In this document: one piece after another, positions 35,334-43,456 of the stretch
Layout: every line of letters begins with the position of its first letter
Numbering within the stretch: the first letter of the stretch is position 1
The notes under the pieces: model-generated
Databases searched by the model: none
Told to the model about the DNA's origin: nothing
Seen by the model: the letters and a program-made list of their open reading frames with translations, nothing else
Position numbers and translations under genes: made by a program
Assembly (NCBI GenBank): GCA_002937775.1
Contig: PTKO01000004.1
Span: 1 to 46,468, forward strand
Length of the DNA stretch: 46,468 nucleotides
Reading direction: 5' to 3'
DNA from: Alphaproteobacteria bacterium MarineAlpha6_Bin4
Lineage (GTDB): Bacteria; Pseudomonadota; Alphaproteobacteria; GCA-002720895

Positions 35334-36311
35334 ATGATAGAAAATTTATATAAAAAAATTTTATTATCTGACAGACTTGCTCTATCAAAAGCAATTACTT
35401 TAATAGAATCAACTAAAGTAAAGGATAAAAATAAATCGAGTAAATTAATAAAAAAATTATATAAAAAATCAGGAAAATCATTAAGAATTGGTGTATCTGG
35501 ACCACCTGGGGTAGGGAAATCTACTTTTATTGAATCACTCGGAATTTTTTTAACTAATAAAAAAAATAAAGTAGCAGTTTTAGCTGTTGATCCATCTTCT
35601 AAAAAAAGCGGAGGATCAATTTTAGGAGATAAAACAAGGATGCAAGAGCTATCAGTAAAAAAAAATGCTTTTATTCGCCCATCCCCAAGTGGTGGAGAAT
35701 TAGGAGGAGTCGCAAGGAGAACAAGAGAAAGTATGGTTTTAGTTGAAGCAGCAGGTTACGAAGTAATTCTTATAGAAACTGTAGGAGTTGGGCAATCAGA
35801 AACCGAGGTTGCTGAAATGGTTGATATATTTTTAGTTTTACTTCAACCTTCATCAGGCGACGAATTACAAGGAATAAAAAAGGGAATAATCGAAATTGCA
35901 GATATCTTAGTTGTTAATAAAGAAGATGAATTTGAGAATGAAGTTAAACAAACTGTTTCGGATTATAAAAATGCTTTGTCTATAATAAAAAAAGAAAATA
36001 ATTCATTTACAACTAAAGTGGTTAAATGTTCTGCTTTAAATAGAACTGGCATAGGTGACATATGGAAAATAATTCAAGATTTTAAATCTTTAGGTAATAA
36101 AAAAGGATGGATAAAAGAAAAAAGAACAAAGCAATTGGAAAAATGGATGTGGGATGATTTACAAAAGAATTTATTTGAAAATATAAGAAATAATAAAAAA
36201 TTAGTCTCAGAATTTAATAAATTAAAAAAAAAATTAGCAAAAAATGCTATTTCTCCAACAGAGGCATCTAAAAAAATCTTGCAACATTACACAAAAAATA
36301 ATAAAAGTTAA
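35334..36311 (+). CDS. meaB: Methylmalonyl-CoA mutase-associated GTPase (MeaB/ArgK)
   Basis: MeaB protects and reloads methylmalonyl-CoA mutase with adenosylcobalamin using GTP. The 325-residue protein has the Walker A loop GPPGVGKST at residues 56-64, AVLAVDPSSKKSGGSILGDKTRM, FIRPSPSGGELGGVARRTRE, and IETVGVGQSETEVAEMVDIFLVLLQPSSGDELQGIKKGIIE, then VVNKEDE as the guanine-specificity site (NKxD-like). It is placed directly after the mutase gene, its usual partner. Older names ArgK/LAO kinase are misleading. Confidence 0.96.
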   Translation: MIENLYKKILLSDRLALSKAITLIESTKVKDKNKSSKLIKKLYKKSGKSLRIGVSGPPGVGKSTFIESLGIFLTNKKNKVAVLAVDPSSKKSGGSILGDKTRMQELSVKKNAFIRPSPSGGELGGVARRTRESMVLVEAAGYEVILIETVGVGQSETEVAEMVDIFLVLLQPSSGDELQGIKKGIIEIADILVVNKEDEFENEVKQTVSDYKNALSIIKKENNSFTTKVVKCSALNRTGIGDIWKIIQDFKSLGNKKGWIKEKRTKQLEKWMWDDLQKNLFENIRNNKKLVSEFNKLKKKLAKNAISPTEASKKILQHYTKNNKS

Positions 36312-36338
36312 TTTGATTATTTTAATTATAAAAAAAAA

Positions 36339-36650
36339 ATGACTAAACAATGCGAATTAACCGGGGTAAGAATTTCAATTGGCAATAACGTCAGTCACGC
36401 TCACAATAAAACTAAAAGAAATTTTTCTCCTAATTTACAAAAAAAAAAAATTTTTTCAGATATATTAAACCAAATGATAAGACTGAAAATTACTACTAAA
36501 GCAATGAAATCAATAGAAATTGCGGGTGGTTTTGACAAATTTATTCTTAAAGTTTCAAATAATAAGCTTTCAAATAAAGCTTTAAAATTAAAAAAAGAAA
36601 TAAAAAATAAAATTAATAAAGATTCAAAAAAAACTAAAAAAAATAAGTAA
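36339..36650 (+). CDS. rpmB: 50S ribosomal protein L28
   Basis: The 103-residue basic protein starts MTKQCELTGVRISIGNNVSHAHNKTKRNFSPNLQ in pattern (CxxTG, N-x-V-S-H-x-x-x-K-T-K-R), the L28 signature, and continues with MIRLKITTKAMKSIEIAGGFDKFIL. A lysine-rich tail makes it slightly longer than E. coli L28. It faces cobT tail to tail with a 3-base gap. L28 next to cobT is a common alphaproteobacterial arrangement. Confidence 0.96.
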   Translation: MTKQCELTGVRISIGNNVSHAHNKTKRNFSPNLQKKKIFSDILNQMIRLKITTKAMKSIEIAGGFDKFILKVSNNKLSNKALKLKKEIKNKINKDSKKTKKNK

Positions 36651-36653
36651 CCT

Positions 36654-38411
36654 TTATTTTTTTTTATCAAATAATTCTAAAAAATTTTTAATCATTGTTC
36701 CACCCAGTTGGTCTGGATCATTAATGGTTACAGCTTTTTTATAATATTTATTTACATTATGGCCAATTCCAATAGCAATTATTTCAACTTCAGTTTTATT
36801 TTCTATAAATTTAATTACTTTTTTTAAATGTTTTTCAAGATAATTAGCTGAGTTAGCAGATATTGTGGAGTCGTCAACTGGAGCACCATCGGAAATTATC
36901 ATTAAAATTTTTCTTTCTTCATTTCTTTTCCATATTCTACTTAAAGCCCAAAGTAAAGATTCTCCATCTATATTCTCTTTTAAAAGTCCATCTTTAAGCA
37001 TTAAAGCAAAATTTTGATTTATTTTTTTTAAATTATCTTCTGGTGTTTTATAAATTATGTGGATTAAATCATTAAGTCGTCCAGGGTTATTTGGCATGTC
37101 TTTTTCTATCCAATGCTCTCTTGATTTTCCTCCTTTCCATTCTCTTGTAGTAAAACCTAAGACTTCAACCTTTACTGAACAATTCTCAAGTATTTTACTA
37201 ATAATTTTAGAGCATATTGCTGCTGTTTGTATCGGCTTACCTCTCATTGAACCAGAATTATCTATTAATAAAGTAACAACAGTATCTTTAATTTTTTTTT
37301 CCTCAAAATTTTTATATATTTTTTTGTAACTATTATCAGCAATTACTCTTGCTAATTTTGCATTATTAATTTTTCCTTCTTCTAAATCAAAATTCCAAAA
37401 ACTTTTATTAAATACCAATAATTTATTTTGTAACTTTTTTGCTAATCTTTTAACAGTTAAAGATGTTTCCTTAGAATCTTTTAATAATTGATTATGTAGC
37501 TGCAAAAGCTCGTTTCTTTTACAATATTCCTCAGCTCTAACAATTTTATCGAATTTATTTGTATATACTTTATATTTTAAATCTTCATTTAATTTAAAAA
37601 TAGAATTATTTAAAAAATTGACTTTTTTATTAATTTTATTTTTTTTGTTTTCTATTTTTTCTTTAACTTCTTTTTTTATATTATTAGATTCATTATTAAA
37701 AAAAGAACTATTATTTGTTTTTTCTTCAATATTTTTATGTTTTTTTTCTAACTTTTCTTCTTTTTTTTGTTTAATTGTTTTTTTTTCGAATTCATTTTTT
37801 TTTTTACAAAATTTATTAATTTTTTTAATTAGTTTTAAAGATTTTTTTGAATACTCATTTTGATTCATTATTTCCTTTTTTAATCCAACTAAGTCTTTGG
37901 AGATTATAGGCATTAAAATTGGTTTCCATAGATTCATGAAAGAGTAAGTATTTTTAGGTAGTTTTTCTTTTAAGAAAAATTCAGAAGTTACTAATTTTAT
38001 TATTTGAGTTATTTGAGAATTATCTCTTTTCTTTATTTTATTGAATTGATTTTTTTTACAAAAAAATTCTATGCTAGCCTTAAGATTATAAGCTATTCCT
38101 TTCATATAATATGAACCCAAAGTAATTATTCTTGTTTCTTCTAAAGCATCAAAAATTTCTTCATTTACAATTTCTTTAGGTTTAAAATTTTTATATATTT
38201 TAAAATCATGATATTTTAATTTTAACGCTAAAAAATCTGTAACTCCTCTATAGTTTTTAATATTAAAATTTTTTTTTGATAAATCACTGACAGGTAAAAA
38301 AATTTTATTCCCCTCAATTTTTGTGATTTTATTATTAAATGAAAAAATAAGATTTTTCTTTTCTGAGATTGATTTAATAGTTGAAGCAATGGATTTGTTA
38401 AAGTCTGACAT
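36654..38411 (-). CDS. cobT: Cobaltochelatase subunit CobT-like protein with von Willebrand A domain
   Basis: CobT, with CobS, forms the AAA+/MIDAS motor that drives cobalt insertion by CobN in aerobic cobalamin synthesis. The 585-residue protein has an N-terminal CobT domain (LALKLKYHDFK, EALEETRIITLGSYYMKGIAYNL), a charged lysine/glutamate-rich linker near residues 205-270, and a C-terminal VWA domain with the metal site D384-x-S-x-S in VTLLIDNSGSMRGKP, then VLGFTTREWKGG and MIISDGAPVDDST. It follows cobS by 6 bases. cobN is not in the window, so the actual metal or substrate remains unproven. Confidence 0.93.
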   Translation of the reverse strand: MSDFNKSIASTIKSISEKKNLIFSFNNKITKIEGNKIFLPVSDLSKKNFNIKNYRGVTDFLALKLKYHDFKIYKNFKPKEIVNEEIFDALEETRIITLGSYYMKGIAYNLKASIEFFCKKNQFNKIKKRDNSQITQIIKLVTSEFFLKEKLPKNTYSFMNLWKPILMPIISKDLVGLKKEIMNQNEYSKKSLKLIKKINKFCKKKNEFEKKTIKQKKEEKLEKKHKNIEEKTNNSSFFNNESNNIKKEVKEKIENKKNKINKKVNFLNNSIFKLNEDLKYKVYTNKFDKIVRAEEYCKRNELLQLHNQLLKDSKETSLTVKRLAKKLQNKLLVFNKSFWNFDLEEGKINNAKLARVIADNSYKKIYKNFEEKKIKDTVVTLLIDNSGSMRGKPIQTAAICSKIISKILENCSVKVEVLGFTTREWKGGKSREHWIEKDMPNNPGRLNDLIHIIYKTPEDNLKKINQNFALMLKDGLLKENIDGESLLWALSRIWKRNEERKILMIISDGAPVDDSTISANSANYLEKHLKKVIKFIENKTEVEIIAIGIGHNVNKYYKKAVTINDPDQLGGTMIKNFLELFDKKK

Positions 38412-38417
38412 TTTTAA

Positions 38418-39407
38418 CTACTTCTTTTTTAAATTATCTTTTTTATTTTTATCCAAATCTATATTAAACACTCTTTGAAAATATTCAGTAATTATAGGTT
38501 TTTCTGTTTCATCACATTTATTTAAAAAAGATACCTTAAAAGAAAAAATTAAATCGTTAAAAATTTTATAATTTTCCGCCCAATTGATAATTGTTCTGGG
38601 TGATAAAACTGTTGTTAGATCACCTTGTATAAAACCTTTTCTTACTAATCCAGCTAAAGCAATCATGGATTTTAATTTATCTAATTCATCTTTTCCAAAC
38701 ATTTTAGTTTTTTTAGAAACAATTTCAGTTTCAATTTCAGGCGATAAATAATTTAGAACTGAAATAATATTCCATCTATCCATTTGCCCTTGATTAATTT
38801 GGTTAGTTCCATGATATATACCAAGATTATCAGATTGTCCTATTGTATTTGATGTAGCAAATAATCTAAAAGCTGGATGAGGGTCTATTATTTCATTATT
38901 ATCTAATAATGTAAATTTACCTTCAGATTCCAATATTCTTTGAATTACAAACATTACCTCGGGTTTTCCTGCATCATATTCGTCAAAAACAAGGGCCGCT
39001 GGTCTTTTAATAGCCCAAGGTAGCATCCCATCTTTAAATTCTGTAATTTGTTTACCTTTATCAATTTTTATAATATCTTTTCCTACCAAGTCCCCTCTTG
39101 TTATATGGCTATCTAGATTTATTCTTATGCATGGCCAATTTAATCTAGCTGCAATTTGCTCTATATGAGTTGTTTTCCCTGTGCCATGATATCCTTGTAT
39201 CAAAACCCTTTTGTTCAATGAAAAACCACTTAAAATTGATATTGTTGTACTTTCATCAAAAAAATAATTATTATCTATTTTTGGAACCAATGATGTTTTT
39301 TTACTAAACGCCGGTATTCTAAAATCTTTTTTAGTACCAAAGACTTGTTTTGATGAAATTTTTATATCAGGTATAAAAGAAGATGATTCTGTTAAAATAT
39401 TTTCCAT
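38418..39407 (-). CDS. cobS: Cobaltochelatase subunit CobS-like AAA+ ATPase
   Basis: The 329-residue AAA+ ATPase has Walker A GYHGTGKTT at residues 72-80, RINLDSHITRGDLVGKD, Walker B ALVFDEYDAGKPEVMFVIQR, and the sensor-type RLFATSNTIGQSDNLGIYHGTNQINQGQMDRW. These are diagnostic for CobS rather than for MoxR proteins. It works as a ring with CobT. The tight order DnaJ protein-cobS-cobT (gaps of 4 and 6 bases) marks one operon. The pair is found in many Alphaproteobacteria, and the neighbouring B12-dependent mutase shows that the cell uses cobalamin. Confidence 0.95.
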   Translation of the reverse strand: MENILTESSSFIPDIKISSKQVFGTKKDFRIPAFSKKTSLVPKIDNNYFFDESTTISILSGFSLNKRVLIQGYHGTGKTTHIEQIAARLNWPCIRINLDSHITRGDLVGKDIIKIDKGKQITEFKDGMLPWAIKRPAALVFDEYDAGKPEVMFVIQRILESEGKFTLLDNNEIIDPHPAFRLFATSNTIGQSDNLGIYHGTNQINQGQMDRWNIISVLNYLSPEIETEIVSKKTKMFGKDELDKLKSMIALAGLVRKGFIQGDLTTVLSPRTIINWAENYKIFNDLIFSFKVSFLNKCDETEKPIITEYFQRVFNIDLDKNKKDNLKKK

Positions 39408-39411
39408 AAAT

Positions 39412-39969
39412 TTAGTTTAAATTTTTAACTAAGTTTTTTTTTATTTCTTCAAAAGCTTGATTAATTTCTTTTAATTTTTCTTCATATTTTTTACTACCAT
39501 TATTTTTATCAGGATGATATTTTTTTACCAATTTTTTATAATTACTTTCAAGTGAATTAATTGTTAAGTTTTCAATTTTGATATCTAAAACTTTTAAAGC
39601 ATTTTTAATTTTTAAATTTTTTTTATTTATTTTTGATTGATGCTTTTTCTTTTTAAAAAAATCGAAATAATTAGAGAATATTTTTTCGAAATTTCTAAAT
39701 TTAGCAATCTTTGTTGAAAAATTCCAAGTTGGCCTCCATCCTATAGTGTCTAATTCAATATGTTTTTCCATTTCTTTTTGAGACATATTTTTACAATAAT
39801 TCCAATTTTTATTGTATGATTTGATATGTTCTTCACAAAACCAAATATAATTTTTTATTTCATCTTTAGATTTAGGAGCTTTGTAAATGCCGGGATTTAA
39901 GCAATTTTTTTTGTAACACTTCCTTTTAAAAGAAAATTTTTCTTTTTCAAATAAAATTTTTTTCTTCAT
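39412..39969 (-). CDS. J-domain protein (DnaJ-like co-chaperone)
   Basis: The 185-residue protein ends with a J domain, with the HPD tripeptide at residues 152-154 in LVKKYHPDKNNG, followed by INQAFEEI. Ahead of it is an N-terminal segment with CYKKNCLNPGIYKAPKSKDE and YIWFCEEHIKSYNKNWNYC, a Cys/His pattern that could bind zinc. This layout, next to cobS and bolA, is a known alphaproteobacterial J-protein of undefined client. It heads the operon with cobS and cobT and diverges from bolA across 44 bases. It lacks the Gly/Phe and zinc-finger regions of true DnaJ. Confidence 0.9.
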   Translation of the reverse strand: MKKKILFEKEKFSFKRKCYKKNCLNPGIYKAPKSKDEIKNYIWFCEEHIKSYNKNWNYCKNMSQKEMEKHIELDTIGWRPTWNFSTKIAKFRNFEKIFSNYFDFFKKKKHQSKINKKNLKIKNALKVLDIKIENLTINSLESNYKKLVKKYHPDKNNGSKKYEEKLKEINQAFEEIKKNLVKNLN

Positions 39970-40013
39970 AATTACTATTATTTACAATAAAAAATTAAAT
40001 AACAAGTTTTCAT

Positions 40014-40313
40014 ATGGTAAAAGGTAAAATAGAGTTATTAATTAAAAAAAAAATAGAAAATAATTTTCCTAATTCTTATTTTTTTATTGAAAATACTTCA
40101 AAAAAACACAAAAACCATAAACAAAATATTAAAGGGGAAGAAACACATTTTGTAATTACGCTAAAAAGCCATAAATTTTCTAAATTAACTATAATTGAAA
40201 GACAAAGATATATTATAAATATATTAGGGGATGAAGTTATTAAGAATGTTCATTCTATTTCATTTAAGTTATCTTTGCCAAAAGATAAAAATATTAATTT
40301 GTTAAAGGAGTAA
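40014..40313 (+). CDS. BolA-family protein
   Basis: The 99-residue protein has the BolA fold: an N-terminal helix (IELLIKKKIENNFPN), ENTSKKHKNHKQNIKGEETHFVITLKSHKFSKLTIIERQRYIINILGD with the conserved helix-turn region, and VHSISFKLSLP at the end. BolA proteins pair with monothiol glutaredoxins in iron-sulfur trafficking or act in stress morphology. The His in THFVIT is a likely cluster ligand. The final 20 bases overlap the end of the corC-type gene on the opposite strand. Confidence 0.92.
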   Translation: MVKGKIELLIKKKIENNFPNSYFFIENTSKKHKNHKQNIKGEETHFVITLKSHKFSKLTIIERQRYIINILGDEVIKNVHSISFKLSLPKDKNINLLKE

Positions 40314-41544
40314 CTTTAACAAGTTCGATATGATTTTTTTTTGATTTTATTATTTCAAATCTAAAACTATAAAAACTAAATATTTTACCAGGCTCAGGTA
40401 TTGCTTTTATTTCATGGAATATTAAACCTGCAAGTGTTGATGCATTATTATCTGGCAAATTCCATCCAAATTCTCTATTTATGTCTCTTATAGTTACTTT
40501 ACCGCTTATAGTAAAAGTTCCATCTTTTGATTTTCTCGCTCCTCTAATCTTAACGTCATGTTCATCTTCTATGTCACCTACAATTTCCTCAATAATATCT
40601 TCTAAAGTTATAATTCCCATTAAAGTGCCATATTCATCTACAACAAAAGCCAAATGCCTTTGTTTTTTTTTAAATTCTTGTAATTGATCTAAAACAGAGG
40701 TTGTTTCAGGAATAAACCAAGGTTTTTTTGCAATAGTTTTTAAATCTAATTTTTTTTTCTTATTTAAATTTTTTAAAACATCTTTTACATTTAAAATACC
40801 TAAAATTTTGTCTGAATTTTTATCATATAATGGAAATCTTGTAAATTGACTACTCAAGACTTTTTTTATATTTTTACTCTCAGGGTCATTTGCATAAACT
40901 ACTTCTAAATCTTTTCTATGAGTCATAATTTCATTAACTTGTAAATCATCCAAATCAAGTATACCTTGCAGCATATCTTTTTCTTGGGTAGTCCCTTCAC
41001 TTTTAGCATGTAAATCTATTGCTCCTCTTAATTCATCTTCTGTTGTGCCAATATCCGAACTAATTTGAAATTTTGATAACTTTAAAATTCCATTTGTAAA
41101 AAATTGAATTAAATAGGTAAAAGGATATAAAATTTTAACTAAAAATTTAATAGTTGGTGCAATTAAAAGTGAAAATTTTTCTGCTTTATTTATAGCAATA
41201 GTTTTAGGAAGAACTTCTCCAAAAATAAGGATTAGTGCAGTCATTATACAAGTTGAGTATATGACAGCCTTTTCGTTATCATTTGAATAGTTGATTATTA
41301 AACTTGTAGCCAAAGCTGTAGCCAAAGTATTTACAAGATTATTTCCTAATAAAAGAGTTCCAATTAGTTTCTCCTTCTGAGATTTTAGAAAACTAACAAT
41401 CTTAGCTTTTGAGTTTTTTTTTTCTAGCTGATGTATTTTTGCCTTTGATGCAGCAGTTAAAGCAGTTTCAGATCCTGAAAAGAAACCAGAAAGTAAAATT
41501 AGAAAAAAAATAAATAATATAATTGAAATTGTATATAGATCCAT
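40294..41544 (-). CDS. CNNM/CorC-type membrane protein with DUF21, paired CBS and CorC_HlyC domains
   Basis: The 416-residue protein has an N-terminal DUF21 membrane part (SGFFSGSETALTAASKAKIHQLEK near residues 20-43, then segments to about 155), two CBS domains (IMTHRKDLEVVYAND...; FIPETTSVLDQLQEFKK...VDEYGTLMGIITLEDIIEEIVGDIEDEHD) and a C-terminal CorC_HlyC domain (FTISGKVTIRDINREFGWNL). Relatives are annotated hemolysin or Mg/Co efflux; magnesium transport is the better-supported role. It is followed by nothing else in the minus run, since bolA converges with a 20-base overlap, and is preceded by aroB with a 3-base gap. Confidence 0.93.
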   Translation of the reverse strand: MDLYTISIILFIFFLILLSGFFSGSETALTAASKAKIHQLEKKNSKAKIVSFLKSQKEKLIGTLLLGNNLVNTLATALATSLIINYSNDNEKAVIYSTCIMTALILIFGEVLPKTIAINKAEKFSLLIAPTIKFLVKILYPFTYLIQFFTNGILKLSKFQISSDIGTTEDELRGAIDLHAKSEGTTQEKDMLQGILDLDDLQVNEIMTHRKDLEVVYANDPESKNIKKVLSSQFTRFPLYDKNSDKILGILNVKDVLKNLNKKKKLDLKTIAKKPWFIPETTSVLDQLQEFKKKQRHLAFVVDEYGTLMGIITLEDIIEEIVGDIEDEHDVKIRGARKSKDGTFTISGKVTIRDINREFGWNLPDNNASTLAGLIFHEIKAIPEPGKIFSFYSFRFEIIKSKKNHIELVKVTPLTN

Positions 41545-41547
41545 TTT

Positions 41548-42657
41548 TTACGATATAGATTTTTCCACCGAAATCCTTTTTATTTTATTATATACAAAAG
41601 CATTGCCTATATCTTTACATAAAATGAAATTTAATCTACCACTAAGATTTTTCTTATCATAAATCATATTGTTTATAATTTGATTTTTTGAGATTCTAAA
41701 TTTTTTTAAAAAATTTAAGTCTATAGGCAAACCAAAGTTCAAAAAAATATTTTTTATTTTTTCATAATTATTTAAAGATAAAAATCCTAAAATTAATGAT
41801 AATTTAGAAGCCATGCAAATTCCTATTGAAACTGCTTCTCCATGTAATAAATTTTTTGAATAATTAGTAGATTTTTCTAAAGAGTGAGCAAAAGTATGCC
41901 CTAAATTTAGAATTGCTCTTTTATTTTTTATATCTTTTTCATCCTTTACAATATATTGTTTTTTTATTTCAACACTTCTTTTTATCAATCGGATAATCTC
42001 ACGTTCATTTTTATTAATAATTTTTTCAACATTTTTATTTAACCAAGTAAAAAATTTTTTGTCATATATAATACTATATTTTATAACTTCAGCATAACCT
42101 GAGATTAATTCCCTTTTTGGTAAAGTTGATAAAAAAGTGGTATCACATATAACAATATTAGGTTGATAAAATGTTCCAATTAAATTTTTTCCATAAAAAC
42201 TATTAACTCCAGTTTTTCCTCCTATAGAACTATCTACTTGAGCTAACAGAGTTGTTGGAAAATGTATCAACTGTACCCCTCTTAAAGCAACGCTTGATAA
42301 AAAACCAGAAATATCACCGACTACACCTCCGCCAATAGCTAATATTGCGTCATTTCTAGAAATTTTATTTTTTAATAAAAAATTTAATGCTTTATTTATT
42401 GTTTTAATATTTTTTTCTTTTTCTCCTGGAGCTATTATTAAAACTTTTACAACAAAATTTTTTGGAATATTTTTAAGAATTTTATTTAAATGAAACTTTT
42501 TAATATTTGTATCTGAAATGATAAATATTTTTTTAGCATCTTTTATAGTAGAAAATATTTTTTTATTACTTTTCTTTAAGACATCTTTTCCAATTAACAC
42601 TTCATAAGAGTTATCTTTCAAAGTAATTTTTACAGAATCTTTTTTTTTAAATTTCAT
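41548..42657 (-). CDS. aroB: 3-dehydroquinate synthase
   Basis: AroB cyclises DAHP to 3-dehydroquinate, step two of the shikimate pathway. The 369-residue protein has the NAD-binding LAIGGGVVGDISGFLSSVALRGVQLIHFPTTLLAQVDSSIGGKTGVN near residues 107-153, and metal ligands in SGYAEVIKYSII, NLGHTFAHSLE and LLHGEAVSIG. All active-site motifs are present and the length is standard. It follows aroK by 13 bases and precedes the corC-type gene by 3 bases, a usual alphaproteobacterial order. Confidence 0.97.
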   Translation of the reverse strand: MKFKKKDSVKITLKDNSYEVLIGKDVLKKSNKKIFSTIKDAKKIFIISDTNIKKFHLNKILKNIPKNFVVKVLIIAPGEKEKNIKTINKALNFLLKNKISRNDAILAIGGGVVGDISGFLSSVALRGVQLIHFPTTLLAQVDSSIGGKTGVNSFYGKNLIGTFYQPNIVICDTTFLSTLPKRELISGYAEVIKYSIIYDKKFFTWLNKNVEKIINKNEREIIRLIKRSVEIKKQYIVKDEKDIKNKRAILNLGHTFAHSLEKSTNYSKNLLHGEAVSIGICMASKLSLILGFLSLNNYEKIKNIFLNFGLPIDLNFLKKFRISKNQIINNMIYDKKNLSGRLNFILCKDIGNAFVYNKIKRISVEKSIS

Positions 42658-42670
42658 ATTTATTAATAAT

Positions 42671-43192
42671 TTAAATTAAATCCTTAATATATTTTGTTAT
42701 TCTGCCACAAACTATTGATGGGTTTTGATTTGTTTTCACAGTAAAATTTGCTTTTCTATATATAGGTTTTCTAATCTTTAATATATCAGTTATTAAATTT
42801 TTTAAATTTTTTTTTTTATTTTTTAGAAGCAAAGGCCTTTCATTTGAATTTCTACATCTTTTATAAATTAATTCTACATTAGCATCCAGCCATATAGAAA
42901 TAGTTTTTTTAAGGATAATTTTTTGCAAATTTATATTTAAAAATGCACCTCCGCCAGATGCAATTACGCATGAATTTTTATTTTTTAAAATTTTTAAAAT
43001 AACTTTCTTTTCTTTATTTCTAAAATATTTTTCTCCATATTTTTCGAAAATTTCTTTAATTCCTAAACCACATTCTTTTTCTATCAAAATATCTGTGTCA
43101 ACAAAATTTAACCCAAGTTTTTTTGACAAAATTCTTCCTATCGTAGTTTTGCCACTACCCATCATTCCTATTAATACTATTTTTTTTTTCAT
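42671..43192 (-). CDS. aroK: Shikimate kinase
   Basis: AroK phosphorylates shikimate. The 173-residue kinase has Walker A GMMGSGKTT at residues 9-17, VDTDILIEKECGLGIKEIFEKYGEKYFRNKE with the substrate-binding Asp and Arg, SGGGAFLN, and the lid region RCRNSNERPLLL. Size and order are normal. It starts the minus-strand aroK-aroB-corC run; the 74 bases upstream separate it from the small plus-strand gene at 43267 and must hold divergent promoters. Confidence 0.96.
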   Translation of the reverse strand: MKKKIVLIGMMGSGKTTIGRILSKKLGLNFVDTDILIEKECGLGIKEIFEKYGEKYFRNKEKKVILKILKNKNSCVIASGGGAFLNINLQKIILKKTISIWLDANVELIYKRCRNSNERPLLLKNKKKNLKNLITDILKIRKPIYRKANFTVKTNQNPSIVCGRITKYIKDLI

Positions 43193-43266
43193 AATTTAAA
43201 CTAAAATTAATTTTTTTTTTGATAAAAATTACTCTATGGTAATACTTAATTAATTAAATATATATA

Positions 43267-43431
43267 ATGCTTATAAACAGAAAAAAAAACTTTTTTGAGA
43301 GAAGATTAAATATTTTATTGATATTTGTAATTTTAATTCTGTGTGTTTTATTTTTCTTTTTAGAGTGGTTTGTTCCAGTACCAAAAATAAAAGTAGAAAA
43401 AAATATAGTAATAGAACAATATAAAAAATAA
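43267..43431 (+). CDS. Predicted 54-residue single-pass membrane protein, function unknown
   Basis: A short frame from ATG to TAA encodes 54 residues. Residues 1-13 are strongly basic (NRKKNFFERR), 14-32 are a hydrophobic segment, and EWFVPVPKIKVEKN follows. That is a classic N-in, C-out small membrane protein. It fills the otherwise empty 264-base gap between aroK and the exported 593-residue gene, 25 bases before that gene and on the same strand. No Shine-Dalgarno is visible. An antisense frame at 43254-43445 is less protein-like. I do not recognise the family; protein status is moderately likely. Confidence 0.55.
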   Translation: MLINRKKNFFERRLNILLIFVILILCVLFFFLEWFVPVPKIKVEKNIVIEQYKK

Positions 43432-43456
43432 TTTATAAAATTCATAATTAATTTAA

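Noticed and set aside
43254-43445. 63-residue minus-strand frame between aroK and the exported protein gene
   Set aside because: The plus-strand 54-residue frame in the same place has a coherent basic-hydrophobic-polar membrane topology and the orientation of its downstream neighbours.
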